NCBI GenBank assembly: GCA_046318115.1 | Contig: JBKCVA010000063.1 | Location: 1 to 64,000, forward strand | DNA: 64,000 bases | Reading direction: 5' to 3' | Source of the DNA: Aquimonas sp046318115 | GTDB lineage: Bacteria; Pseudomonadota; Gammaproteobacteria; Xanthomonadales; Xanthomonadaceae | Shown here: positions 43,620-52,912 of the stretch, in pieces | Layout: each line of letters starts with the position of its first letter | Numbering within the stretch: the first letter of the stretch is position 1 | Translations under genes and position numbers: made by a program | Notes under the pieces: generated by a model | What the model was told of the DNA's origin: nothing | Database searches by the model: none | What the model saw: the letters and a program-made list of their open reading frames with translations, nothing else

Positions 43620-44434
43620 CTGGCGCGAGCGTACTCGCCGACGCCCACCTCGGGCAGGTGGAAGAAGGCACGCGCGGTCGCCGTGGTGTCGGCCTCGACC
43701 TGGGCGTAGCTCACACCGCGGTCGCGCGCCAGCTCCTCGGCGATGTGCTGCAGGTACATCGGCTCATTGCGGCGGTGAGAGGGCATCGGCTTCAGGTTGC
43801 GCGGCAGCAGGTAGGGCGCATCGGTCTCGATCATCAGCCGGTTGGCGGGAATCTCACGCACGAACTCGCGCAGGTGCTGGCCGCGGCGCTCATCGCAGAG
43901 CCAGCCGGTGATGCCGATGTGGCAGTCGAGGTCCAGATAGTCGTACAGCGCCTCGCGGCTGTCGGTGAAGCAGTGCACCACGGCCGCCGGCACGCGGTCG
44001 CGCACCTGCTTCAGGATCGCCAGGAAATCGCCGTGCGCCTCGCGCTGGTGCAGGAACAGCGGTTTGCCGAGTGCCACCGCGATGTCGAGCTGACGCTCGA
44101 AGGCGCGCCGCTGCGCCGGTCGCGGCGAGAAGTCACGGTGGTAGTCGAGGCCGGTCTCGCCGACTGCGCGCACTTCGGTATGTGCGTGCAGGGCGCGCAG
44201 CTCGAGGTCGGCTTCTTCCGTGTACTCGATGGCGTGATGCGGATGCACGCCAGCCGTGGCGAACAGACGGCCCGGATACGCGCGAGCGAGCGCAAGCGCG
44301 TCCACGCTGCCCTGCCGGCTGGCGCCGGTCACCACCATCTGCGCGATGCCGTGCGCCGCGGCGCGCGCCAGCACGGCATCGAGGTCCTGGGCGAAGGATT
44401 CGTGGGTGAGGTTGGCGCCGATGTCTACAAGCAT
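43616..44434 (-). CDS. tatD: TatD-family metal-dependent deoxyribonuclease
   Basis: This 272-residue TIM-barrel hydrolase of the TatD family is probably a 3'-5' exonuclease in DNA or RNA turnover. It begins MLVDIGANLTHESF, with metal ligands in GVHPHHA and the AVGETGLDYHRDFS motif, then VVHCFTDS and a late ETDAPYL. Residues match TatD more closely than YcfH/TatD-like paralogues. The ATG at 44434 is directly preceded by a 7-base repeat array instead of a ribosome site, while a longer frame begins at 44509. The start is therefore uncertain. Confidence 0.88.
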   Translation of the reverse strand: MLVDIGANLTHESFAQDLDAVLARAAAHGIAQMVVTGASRQGSVDALALARAYPGRLFATAGVHPHHAIEYTEEADLELRALHAHTEVRAVGETGLDYHRDFSPRPAQRRAFERQLDIAVALGKPLFLHQREAHGDFLAILKQVRDRVPAAVVHCFTDSREALYDYLDLDCHIGITGWLCDERRGQHLREFVREIPANRLMIETDAPYLLPRNLKPMPSHRRNEPMYLQHIAEELARDRGVSYAQVEADTTATARAFFHLPEVGVGEYARAS

Positions 44435-44462
44435 GGGATTCGGGATTCGGGATTGGGGATTC
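44435..44462. repeat. Four tandem GGGATTC units at the tatD start
   Basis: GGGATTC occurs four times in a row (one unit GGGATTG) from 44435 to 44462, directly abutting the tatD start codon. On the tatD strand the unit reads GAATCCC. Arrays of this kind are scattered in xanthomonad genomes, from memory. Here it replaces any Shine-Dalgarno sequence. Confidence 0.75.
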
Positions 44463-44539
44463 GTTTGAAGCAGGGCGCGGCAGGTCTTGTAACCAGCGCC
44501 CTGCACCAACGCGTGTGAAGAGCCACAAGCCGTATCAGT

Positions 44540-46033
44540 TCACACGGGTTCCGGCTCGTCGGCGGGCACGCAGCGTTCGGCTGCCCACTGGCGCAGGCGC
44601 GCGACCTGTTCGGCCATCACTACCGAGATCGGGCGGGTGCCGCGCAGGGCGCGCAGCAGGTGCGATTGCCCGAGGCGTTGGCCTTCGGCGTGGCTGTCGT
44701 AGAGCGCGGCCACCACGGCCTGTTCGATCTCGGCGCCGGAGTAGCCGGCGCTGGCTGCCGCCAGTGCGCTCAGGTCGAAGCCCTCGACCGCCTGCTGGCG
44801 GCAGCCGAGATGGATGGCGAAAGCCTGCTCGCGCGCGGATGCCCCCGGCAGGTCGACGAAGAAGATCTCGTCGAAGCGACCCTTGCGCAGCAGCTCGGGC
44901 GGGAGCTGCTCGATGCTGTTGGCGGTGGCGACCAGAAACACCGGCTGCTTGCGCTCGGACATCCAGGTCAGCAGCGCGCCAAGGACACGACGACTCACGC
45001 CGTCATCGCTGTTGGAGGTGGCCAGCCCCTTTTCGATCTCGTCGCACCACAGCACGCAGGGGGCCATCGCTTCGGCGGCGCGCAGGCTGTCGCGCAGATT
45101 GCGCTCGGTCTCGCCGTGGTACTTGTTGTAGAGCGCGCCAAAGTCCAGCCGCAGCAGAGGCACGCCGAAACCGCCGGCGCAGGCCTTGGCGGCCAGCGAC
45201 TTGCCCGCACCCTGCACGCCCAGCAGCAGCAGGCCGCGCGGCGGGTCCAGACCCGGCGGGCCGCTGCCTTCGATGAAGATGCGTCGACGCTGCTCGACCC
45301 AGCGCTTCAGTCGCTTGAGCCCGGCCACGTCTTCGAAGCGGGCGACATCCGGCTCGAAGTGCAGCACGCCGCCTGAGCCCAGCAGCTTGAACTTGGCCTG
45401 CTGCGCGCGGGCGATGTCATCGTCGCGGATCGCGCCGTCGTCGTGGATCAGCTGGCGCACGATTTTGCGCGCATCCAGCAGCGACAGCCCGCGCAGATGC
45501 CGCAACAGCTGGCGCTGGGCGACGGCCTCGACCTGCACGCGCCTGCCGCCGTGCTCGCGCGAGTAGGCGAAGGCTTCCTCGCGCAGCATCTGGCCGAGCC
45601 GTGCCTCGTCTGGCAGACGTACCTCGAAGCGTGTCGCCAGTGATTCCAATTCCTCGGGCAGCTCGACCTTGGCGCCGACCAGCACCACGCTGTGACGCGC
45701 TGCCGCCTGCCCCAACACCACCTCGCGCAGACGGCGGATGCTCATGGCGTAGCGGAGGTAGGGCCCGAAATCGAACAACAGCCAGATCGAGCGGCGCGGG
45801 TCGCCGTGCATCAGCTCCAGCAGCTGGCTCGAGTCATTGCAGGCCGGAAGTGCGTCCTCATCCATGTCGAGGCGCTGCAGGCCCTGGGTGATGCTCCAGC
45901 TGAACAGCGGCCGCAGCAGCTCCGCCACCACCTGCCGGAAGGCATCGAGCAACAGACCCTCCTCGTGGGTCTCGACGACGACGAGCGGCGCGCCAGAGCG
46001 CAGCAGGACGGCGAGATCACGGGCTTCGAACAT
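44540..46033 (-). CDS. AAA-family ATPase, Ycf46-like
   Basis: This 497-residue protein has an N-terminal region like that of Ycf46 ATPases (MFEARDLAVLLRSGAPLVVV through a helical stretch) and a C-terminal AAA module: Walker A GVQGAGKS near residue 265, the pore-loop-like NKYHGETERNLR, Walker B VLWCDEIEK and arginine finger region LRKGRFDEIF. Ycf46-like ATPases are widespread and of uncertain function (stress response or photosynthesis links in cyanobacteria). No partner gene is evident; tatD lies 105 bases downstream. The ATG at 46033 matches the family start, although its ribosome site is weak. Confidence 0.78.
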   Translation of the reverse strand: MFEARDLAVLLRSGAPLVVVETHEEGLLLDAFRQVVAELLRPLFSWSITQGLQRLDMDEDALPACNDSSQLLELMHGDPRRSIWLLFDFGPYLRYAMSIRRLREVVLGQAAARHSVVLVGAKVELPEELESLATRFEVRLPDEARLGQMLREEAFAYSREHGGRRVQVEAVAQRQLLRHLRGLSLLDARKIVRQLIHDDGAIRDDDIARAQQAKFKLLGSGGVLHFEPDVARFEDVAGLKRLKRWVEQRRRIFIEGSGPPGLDPPRGLLLLGVQGAGKSLAAKACAGGFGVPLLRLDFGALYNKYHGETERNLRDSLRAAEAMAPCVLWCDEIEKGLATSNSDDGVSRRVLGALLTWMSERKQPVFLVATANSIEQLPPELLRKGRFDEIFFVDLPGASAREQAFAIHLGCRQQAVEGFDLSALAAASAGYSGAEIEQAVVAALYDSHAEGQRLGQSHLLRALRGTRPISVVMAEQVARLRQWAAERCVPADEPEPV

Positions 46034-46203
46034 GCGCTTGAGGGGTTTCGCAGGGGCGGTGCGGGGCGCCAGTGTAGCGGCCAACACTGGCCTGAACGCG
46101 CCCGCGGGCCAGCCGTGACGCTTGCAGGCAGGGGTGTATCCTCGCGGCCTCGGCTTTCATTCCACCCATGACCCTTCGGGCCGCGCGGCCCGGGAGCGAT
46201 TCC

Positions 46204-49200
46204 ATGAAGCGCACGACGTGTCTTTCCTTCCCCCCCGTTCTGTTGGCGTTCTGCGCGCTGTCTGCCGCCTCACTCGCCCAGGCCGAACAGGTCAGTCTGC
46301 CAGCGCTCGATCTCGCCAAGCTCGCCGCCGAGGACCGTGCGCTCGACGGCAAGGCAGGGGTGCCGCTCCGCTACGGCCAGGTGCAGGTGTTCGGCGACAA
46401 GGCCCTCGGCCTTGCCGAGCGTGGGCTGCACGCCGGCGGCAGCTGGACCACGACGAAAGACGGCCGCGAACAGTGGTGGCTGCAGCTCGAAGCGGCCCAG
46501 GCACGCAATCTCGCCCTGCACTTCGACGCCTTCCGGCTGCCGGCCGGCGCCGAGCTGCGCCTGTACGCGGCCGGTGAGAAGACGCCGAGCCTGATCTACA
46601 CCGATGCCGACAATCGCGTGGAGGGCGATCTGCGCACTCCCATGCTCGATGGCACCTCCCTGCGCATCGAACTGCTGATTCCCGAAGGTGCGCGCCATCT
46701 GACCCGGCTGCAGCTCGGCAGCGTGGTGCAGGGCTACCGCGATCCCTTCGTCGCGCTGACCCAGCTGAAGTCGGGCAGCTGCAACATCGACGTCGCTTGT
46801 CCGCAGGGCGATGCCTGGCGGCCGCAGATCCGATCGGTGGCGCATTACACCTTCAACAGCGGTGGGGGCAGCTTCGTCTGCACCGGCCAGCTGGTGGCCA
46901 CTGGCAACCCTTCGCAGGACATCTCCAGCCCGCGTTTCCTCACTGCGAATCACTGCGTGAGCACGGCCGCCGAAGTCCAGTCGATGACCCTGTACTGGCG
47001 CTACGAGAGCCCCACCTGCCGCACACCCGGGAGCGCTGCCAGCGGCCAGCAGCTGCCGCGCGCGACGAACACTGCAGCGACGCAGACAGGCGCCAGCCTG
47101 CTCGCCACCCACCAGCCCACGGATTTCACCGTGATCGCGCTCGACACCCCGGTGCCGGCCGCGGCTGAGGCCTGGTTTACCGGCTGGGACCGCAGCACCG
47201 CGGCGCCCATCGGCTCGATCGGTATCCACCACCCCGCCGGCCACGAAAAGCGCATCAGCATCGACAACGATGCGCTGACCACTGGCCCGAGCTGCATCAT
47301 CAATGGCGCCACCGCCACCACGCACTGGTACGTCGGCGCCTGGGACCAGGGCACCACCGAAGGCGGCTCCTCGGGCTCGGGCCTGTGGCGTCGCGATACC
47401 GGTCGTCTGGTCGGCGTGCTGTCGGGCGGTCAGGCGTCCTGCTCGGCCACTGACCAGTTCGACTGCTACGGCGCCCTCGACAAGGGTTGGACGGGAGGCG
47501 GCACCGCGGCGACCCGCATGAGCGACTGGCTGACCCGCGGCGGCGGCAGCCCGCTCACCCAGGACGGCCACGGTGGCTGCAGCGCACCCACCGCCAGCCT
47601 GAACTCGACGGCTTTCAGTGGTGGGGCGCGGGTTGGTGAGTCCGTGAGCTTCACCGCCAGTGCGAGCGGCGGCAGCGGCTACGTCTACGAATGGGATCTC
47701 GACGGCGACGGCACCTTCGAGCGCCGCGGCAGTAGCGCTAGCGTCAGCCTGCGCTTCGCCCAAGCGCAGAGCGGGCAGGTGCGACTGCGGGTGACCGATG
47801 GGGCCAGCTGTTCGACCGAGGTCAGCCGCGCCTTGGACGTGCAGTCCGCCCGCATTACCGCCAGCGGCGGCGCGGCCCAGCAGGTCTGCGGCAACGGCAA
47901 CGCCGGGCTTGACCCCGGCGAGCGCTGGCGGGTGCCGGTCACGCTCACCAACACGGGCAACGCGCCGCTGCCCGCGGGCGCGCACGCCTTGTTCGCGAAC
48001 GCGGTCGGCGGTGGCGGAGCCAGCCTCTTCGGCCCGGACAGCTTCGGCTACCGCGGCACCAACAGCGCCACCGATCCGGGCACCTGTGGCTATGGGTTCG
48101 TTGACATCGGCGATGCCCCCGCCCTGGCGCTGACGCCAGCCGGCACCTTTGCGGCGGCGGACGATGGCCGCAGCAGCGTCATCACCCTGGGGGGCGCGGG
48201 CTTCCGACTGTATGGCCAGAGCTACACGCAGGCCATCATGTCCACCAACGGATACGTGTCCTTCTCCACGGCGGACACCGGTGGCGACTACGACAACAGC
48301 TGCACCGGTCAGCTCGACAACGGTGGGGCTGGCCCGCGTCTGCATGTGCTGCACGACGATCTGGTGGTGGGCAGCGGCGGCGCGCTGCGCTACCGCTACT
48401 TCGCCAGCTGCCCGCGCGCCCCGATCGGTGGCGCCGACCAGTCCTGCCATGTGTTCCAGTGGGACGCCATGCAGGACTACTCGCAGACTGCGCCCAGCGG
48501 CAACGCCTCGTTCCAGGCCATCGCCTACCCGGGCAACGGCCAGGTGGTCTACCAGTACCGCCGCGCCAACACCACGGCCGGTGCCGGTGCCACCATCGGA
48601 CTCATCAACGGCAACGGCAGCACCCAGTTGCTGGCCGCCTGCAACGCCGCCAACTCGGCGCCGGCCGAGCGGGCGATCTGCGTGTTCGACCCGCAGAACC
48701 TGCCTGTCAGCCCCGCAGCGCTGCTGCTGGAGACGCCGACGGTTTCCATTCCCGCGCTCGCAGCGGGTGCCAGCGCCACGGTCGAGGTCAACCTGCGCGT
48801 GCCGGAAGGCTCGGCCTGCGGTGCGCCGGTCGGCCTCGACTATCTCGCCACGGCCCTGAGCGGACAGCACAGCATGCAGCCCTCGACCGTGTTCTCCAGC
48901 CAGTTGGCCTCCGCCTGCAGCACCGTCAGCAGTTGTCCAGCGGCTGCCTCCCGGCCCCTGCCCCGTCGCGGCTTCTTCAACGACCCGGCGCGTGGCGGCA
49001 ACGGCCTTGCCCTGTTCACCTATGGCGATGCCGCCAATCCGGTACTGGGCGCGATCTGGTACACCGGCGACCGCAGCTATCTGAGCGACTGGTACACCTT
49101 CGCCGGTCCGTCGCGCGGAGGTCTGATGACCGGCCCGCTCTCGCGTACCCGCAACACCCAGCCCTCTGGATTCGCTCCGTCGAGCAGCGAGGTGGGTCGC

Positions 49201-49698
49201 ACCTGGGTCGCCAGCGTCGATGAGCGCACGCAGCTGTTCGCCTGGGACTTTGGCAATGGTCAGCGCGGCGCCGAGCTGCTGAACACCACGGCCGGCACCC
49301 TGCCCTATGCGGCGACCAACCGCACCAATGCCTGGATCCAGACGGGTCAGACCGGATGGGGCATGGGCATCGAAAGCCTGCAGCTTGCCGACGGTCCCTT
49401 CGAGTTCAACGGCGTGTACCTGTTCGATGCGAACGGACAGGCGCGATGGCTGACCGGCACCACGCGCGAGACCACCAGTGGCAGCGTGCAGCTGACCAGC
49501 CAGCCCACCCACTGCCCGGGCTGCCCGTTCTATGCCGACAATGCCGCGCTCGCGCAGCCCGCTGGCACGCTGACCCGCAGCTACAGCAGCCGCACCCGCG
49601 CCACCCTGAGCAGCAGCATCACCCTGCCTGCGCCGCTGTCGGGCACGTGGAACCGCAGCAATGTCGAAATCCAGGCCTTCGGAGACAACAACCCATGA
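46204..49698 (+). CDS. Exported trypsin-like serine protease with PKD domain
   Basis: This 1164-residue secreted protease has a signal peptide (1-27, ending SLAQA), an N-terminal pro-domain-like region with LDLAKLAAEDRALD, and a trypsin-fold catalytic domain with His250 (TANHC), Asp307 (PTDFTVIAL) and Ser390 (GGSSGSGL), as in lysyl endopeptidases. After that come a PKD-like domain (about 470-560; WDLDGDGTFERRG), a CARDB-like segment and a long C-terminal region with repeated Gly-rich strands. It should degrade extracellular protein. A GGGAG site precedes the ATG at 46204. A paralogue lies at 55106-57880. It overlaps sixA by four bases. Confidence 0.87.
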   Translation: MKRTTCLSFPPVLLAFCALSAASLAQAEQVSLPALDLAKLAAEDRALDGKAGVPLRYGQVQVFGDKALGLAERGLHAGGSWTTTKDGREQWWLQLEAAQARNLALHFDAFRLPAGAELRLYAAGEKTPSLIYTDADNRVEGDLRTPMLDGTSLRIELLIPEGARHLTRLQLGSVVQGYRDPFVALTQLKSGSCNIDVACPQGDAWRPQIRSVAHYTFNSGGGSFVCTGQLVATGNPSQDISSPRFLTANHCVSTAAEVQSMTLYWRYESPTCRTPGSAASGQQLPRATNTAATQTGASLLATHQPTDFTVIALDTPVPAAAEAWFTGWDRSTAAPIGSIGIHHPAGHEKRISIDNDALTTGPSCIINGATATTHWYVGAWDQGTTEGGSSGSGLWRRDTGRLVGVLSGGQASCSATDQFDCYGALDKGWTGGGTAATRMSDWLTRGGGSPLTQDGHGGCSAPTASLNSTAFSGGARVGESVSFTASASGGSGYVYEWDLDGDGTFERRGSSASVSLRFAQAQSGQVRLRVTDGASCSTEVSRALDVQSARITASGGAAQQVCGNGNAGLDPGERWRVPVTLTNTGNAPLPAGAHALFANAVGGGGASLFGPDSFGYRGTNSATDPGTCGYGFVDIGDAPALALTPAGTFAAADDGRSSVITLGGAGFRLYGQSYTQAIMSTNGYVSFSTADTGGDYDNSCTGQLDNGGAGPRLHVLHDDLVVGSGGALRYRYFASCPRAPIGGADQSCHVFQWDAMQDYSQTAPSGNASFQAIAYPGNGQVVYQYRRANTTAGAGATIGLINGNGSTQLLAACNAANSAPAERAICVFDPQNLPVSPAALLLETPTVSIPALAAGASATVEVNLRVPEGSACGAPVGLDYLATALSGQHSMQPSTVFSSQLASACSTVSSCPAAASRPLPRRGFFNDPARGGNGLALFTYGDAANPVLGAIWYTGDRSYLSDWYTFAGPSRGGLMTGPLSRTRNTQPSGFAPSSSEVGRTWVASVDERTQLFAWDFGNGQRGAELLNTTAGTLPYAATNRTNAWIQTGQTGWGMGIESLQLADGPFEFNGVYLFDANGQARWLTGTTRETTSGSVQLTSQPTHCPGCPFYADNAALAQPAGTLTRSYSSRTRATLSSSITLPAPLSGTWNRSNVEIQAFGDNNP

Positions 49699-50186
49699 GT
49701 GAACGCCGCCTGCGCCGCCTGATCCTGCTGCGCCATGCCCACGCCCAGCCGCAGCTGCCGGGCCAGCTCGATCGCGAGCGCCCGCTTTCGGAAACCGGCG
49801 AAGCCGAGGCCGATGCCGCCGGGCGCTGGCTGCTGCAGCACGGTCCGCTGCCGCAGCGCCTGGTGGTGTCGCCCGCCGAGCGCACCCGCGCCACCGCCCA
49901 GCGCGTGCTGGCGCAGACCGGCTACATCGACCAGCGCAGCGACGATCGCATTTACGAAGCCAGCCCCGGCGACCTGTTCGAGGTGGTGGTGAGTCATGCC
50001 GAAGTCGAAGTGCTCATGCTGGTTGGCCACAACCCCGGCTTCGAGTCGCTGGCGGCGCTCTTGTCGACCGGCCAGAGCGGCGACCACCGCGGGATGCCGC
50101 CGGCCGGCATTGCCGTGCTCGACTTCGGTCCCGACGCCGAGATCGAGCCCGGCGCAGCGCGACTGTCGGCGTTCTGGGCGCCCTGA
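49695..50186 (+). CDS. sixA: Phosphohistidine phosphatase SixA-like
   Basis: This is a 163-residue histidine-phosphatase-superfamily protein. The catalytic RHA motif is at residues 13-15 (LILLRHAHAQ), with a second Arg in SPAERTRATAQ and the late VGHNPGFESL carrying the second catalytic His. SixA dephosphorylates phospho-histidine on HPt domains in E. coli; here the substrate is unknown. The ATG overlaps the protease stop by four bases, which is an odd partner for a cytosolic phosphatase. It is followed 18 bases later by a YceI gene. Confidence 0.85.
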   Translation: MSERRLRRLILLRHAHAQPQLPGQLDRERPLSETGEAEADAAGRWLLQHGPLPQRLVVSPAERTRATAQRVLAQTGYIDQRSDDRIYEASPGDLFEVVVSHAEVEVLMLVGHNPGFESLAALLSTGQSGDHRGMPPAGIAVLDFGPDAEIEPGAARLSAFWAP

Positions 50187-50203
50187 GCGCCCCTCCACGA
50201 CGC

Positions 50204-50821
50204 ATGTCGCGGGCCTGTGCCAGCTTCCTGCGCCCGGGCGCGCTGCTGGCCTTCGTGCTCGCCGTGTCGACAGGCTCGGTGGCGGCCGTCGGGCCCAGCG
50301 ACGAGCCGGGGCTGCGCATCGACACCGCACACTCCTTCGCGGGTTTCTCGGTGCGCGCGGCCTGGGTCAAGCGCATCGATGGCCGCTTCGCCCACATCGA
50401 GGGCGTTGTCCGACCGGAAGCCGACCAGGCCTGGCTGCTGGAGGTGCGGGTCGCTTCCGGCAGCGTGCTGATGGGTCGCGACAGCCATGAGGACTGGGCG
50501 CGATCGGCCGACTTCTTCGACACGGCCCGGCACCCGTGGATCGAGTTCCGCGCCGCCGGCCTGTCCAAGACCCTGCTGCACGCAGGCGGCGCGATCGATG
50601 GTGTACTGACCCTGCGGGGCATCAGCCGTCCGGTGCGCTTCGAGCTTCTGCCCGCCGAGTGCGCGCGCCCGGGCCTCGAGTGTCCCGTGCAGGCCCGCGG
50701 CGAGGTCGATCGCAGCCAGTTCGGCATGACCGCCCGCCGCGTGTTCGTCAGCGACAAGGTCAAGCTCAACTTCGACATCCGCCTGCACGCACCGGCCACA
50801 CCGTCCGCCGCGCAGCTCTGA
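50204..50821 (+). CDS. YceI-family periplasmic protein
   Basis: This 205-residue exported protein has a signal peptide (about 1-28, MSRACASFLRPGALLAFVLA) and a lipocalin-like beta-barrel. Motifs FAGFSVRAAWVKRIDGRFAHIEG, ADFFDTARHPWIEFRA and LTLRGISRPVRFEL are typical of YceI, which binds isoprenoid-like ligands and responds to alkaline or osmotic stress in E. coli. An odd point is the direct operon position after sixA. A 165-bp inverted-repeat element separates it from the next gene. Confidence 0.85.
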   Translation: MSRACASFLRPGALLAFVLAVSTGSVAAVGPSDEPGLRIDTAHSFAGFSVRAAWVKRIDGRFAHIEGVVRPEADQAWLLEVRVASGSVLMGRDSHEDWARSADFFDTARHPWIEFRAAGLSKTLLHAGGAIDGVLTLRGISRPVRFELLPAECARPGLECPVQARGEVDRSQFGMTARRVFVSDKVKLNFDIRLHAPATPSAAQL

Positions 50822-50831
50822 CGAGTGTCCA

Positions 50832-50996
50832 TGGGAGCCTGTCGGACTTTGAATGGCCGGGCTGCACATCCGTCTGCGCAGTCCACCATGCGCCGATTCC
50901 AGATCCACAGCGCTGCCGTGGGCCTGCGGATCGCCGAAAAGCTGTCCTCACGCACCCGAGTGTTCGTCACGACCACCAAAGTCCGACAGGCTCCCA
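50832..50996. mobile_element. MITE-like element with perfect 20-bp terminal inverted repeats
   Basis: The 20-base arm at 50832-50851 (TGGGAGCCTGTCGGACTTTG) is the exact reverse complement of the arm at 50977-50996. The 165-bp interior has no convincing gene, although a minus-strand frame crosses it. A clear target-site duplication is not seen. The right end stops five bases before the phospholipase start codon, so the element forms its immediate 5' region. Confidence 0.65.
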
Positions 50997-51001
50997 GCAC
51001 C

Positions 51002-52897
51002 ATGCATCTCAACCGACTGGCTCCGCTTTGCTGTGCGCTGCTCTGCCTGCTGCTGGCGGCCTGCATGCCCTCGCGCGAGCGGGTGCGGGTCGACGTCGAG
51101 CGCGCGACCGCACACCAGGATCGCAGCCTCGACTGCGCCCGCGCCGATCGCTGCGCCGAGTGGTCCCCCTTGCGCGTGGCCGCCGCCGAAGCGGTGCGCG
51201 ACTCGACGCCGGAATCACCGCGCCACGTCGTGCTGAACCTGGAGAGCGGCCACGACGCCCTTCTGGCGCGACTGCACCTGATCCGCGCAGCGCGGCGCAG
51301 CATCGAAGTGCAGAGCTTCATCTTCGCCCAGGACGATGCCGGCTTCCTGGTGCTCGATGAACTGCTGCGCGCCGCGCGCCGCGGCGTGCGCGTGCGGGTC
51401 TTGCTGGATCAGTTGTTCTCGATCGAAAACGTCGAGCTGTTGGCCGCACTGGCGCAGGCCCACGCCAACTTCGAGCTGCGCCTGTACAACCCCACCTTCG
51501 GCAAGGGCGCGACCAGCAAGTTCGAGTTCGTCGGCGGCATCCTCTGCTGCTTCACCCAGTTCAACCAGCGCATGCACAACAAGCTGCTGCTGGTCGATGG
51601 CCTGATCGGCATCACCGGCGGCCGCAATTACCAGGAACGCTATTTCGATCTCGATCCGGGCTTCAATTACCGCGACCGCGATGTGGTGGTTGGCGGTCCG
51701 GTGGCGGCCGCCATGCAGCGCAGCTTCGAACAGTTCTGGCGCGCTGAGCGCAGCCTGCCGGCGGCGGGCCTGCGCGACGTGCGCCGCCGCCTCGATGAGG
51801 CGCCGCGCGGCCGTGCCGTACTGGCCGAACTGCCGCTGCGACAGCGCCCGCGCATCGACGCCCTGCGCCGGGAGCTTGCGGATTCCGAGCGCCTGCGTGC
51901 CGTCCTGATCACGCCCCTGCATCGCGTGGGCCGCGTCGACTTCTACTCCGATGGCCCGGAAAAGCAGCTCGGCCGGATCGAGCCCGGCCGTCGCGACAGC
52001 AGCGCCAGCCTGCGCCGAGCCGTCGAGCGCGCCGATCACGAGATCGTGCTGCAGACGCCCTATCTGGTGCTCTCGCGCGAGGCCCAGGCCACCTTCCGCC
52101 GACTGCAGCAGCGCGAGTCGCCGCCGCGCGTTCGGATCAGCACCAACAGCCTCGCCTCGACGGATGCGTTCCCGGTCTACGCGCTGAGCCACAAGTACAA
52201 GCGCACCTACCTGCGCGAGTTCCGCTTCGAGATCCACGAGTACAAGCCGCGACCGGCCAACGCACCGATCGCGCTGCATCTCGATCCCGAGACCGATGTG
52301 ATCAGCCTGCCGCCGCGCTTCCTGCGCAGCGAATCGAGCCGCGCCTTTGGTTCGGCCGCCGGCGCCAGCGCCGACACCCCGCGCCGGCGCGCGCTGCGCG
52401 GCCCGCTGCCGCTGCAGACGCTGGGCATGCGCATCGGCCTGCACTCGAAATCGATGGTGATCGACGGCGAGCTGGCGGTGATCGGCAGCCACAACTTCGA
52501 CCCGCGCTCCGACCGCCTCAACACGGAATCGCTCGTAGTCATCCACGATCGCGAGTTCGCCCAGGAGCTGCGCGACACCCTGCTCGAAGACATGAGCCCC
52601 GGCAATGCCTGGGTGATCGCCCCGCGCCCGCGCCCGCCGCGCCTCGTTCGGGGCTTGAACTACAGCCTCGGCAAGGCTTTCGAGTTTCTGCCGATTCTGG
52701 ATTTCTGGCCCTGGCGCTACGCCACCAGCTGGGAGTACACCGGCGGCCCCGGCTGCACGCCGATGTCCCCCTTCGACCCGAACTTCGCCAACTGCCACAC
52801 GCCCGTGGGGGATTTCCCCGAGGTCGAGATCCCCTTCAAGGCGATGAACACGCGCATCCTGACCGCGTTCGGCGCGGGGCTGGCGCCGATTCTTTGA
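51002..52897 (+). CDS. Phospholipase D-family lipoprotein
   Basis: This is a 631-residue lipoprotein (lipobox LLLAAC, Cys21) with two HKD phospholipase-D motifs: HNKLLLVDG with His192 and HSKSMVIDG with His481, the latter followed by IGSHNFDPRS. Two HKD half-sites are needed for activity, so the enzyme is probably active. It may be a cardiolipin synthase/phospholipase-like enzyme or a lipid-modifying nuclease-type protein at the cell envelope. The ribosome site is weak and lies within the right end of the inserted element. It ends 15 bases before the convergent DUF2145 gene. Confidence 0.85.
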   Translation: MHLNRLAPLCCALLCLLLAACMPSRERVRVDVERATAHQDRSLDCARADRCAEWSPLRVAAAEAVRDSTPESPRHVVLNLESGHDALLARLHLIRAARRSIEVQSFIFAQDDAGFLVLDELLRAARRGVRVRVLLDQLFSIENVELLAALAQAHANFELRLYNPTFGKGATSKFEFVGGILCCFTQFNQRMHNKLLLVDGLIGITGGRNYQERYFDLDPGFNYRDRDVVVGGPVAAAMQRSFEQFWRAERSLPAAGLRDVRRRLDEAPRGRAVLAELPLRQRPRIDALRRELADSERLRAVLITPLHRVGRVDFYSDGPEKQLGRIEPGRRDSSASLRRAVERADHEIVLQTPYLVLSREAQATFRRLQQRESPPRVRISTNSLASTDAFPVYALSHKYKRTYLREFRFEIHEYKPRPANAPIALHLDPETDVISLPPRFLRSESSRAFGSAAGASADTPRRRALRGPLPLQTLGMRIGLHSKSMVIDGELAVIGSHNFDPRSDRLNTESLVVIHDREFAQELRDTLLEDMSPGNAWVIAPRPRPPRLVRGLNYSLGKAFEFLPILDFWPWRYATSWEYTGGPGCTPMSPFDPNFANCHTPVGDFPEVEIPFKAMNTRILTAFGAGLAPIL

Positions 52898-52912
52898 GTC
52901 CTCCGTGAGCCC

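Noticed and set aside
46270..49512. 1080-residue open frame antisense to the 46204 protease
   Set aside because: It mirrors the GC-rich codon pattern of the protease on the other strand, has no family motif, and the plus-strand protein has a full catalytic triad and signal peptide.
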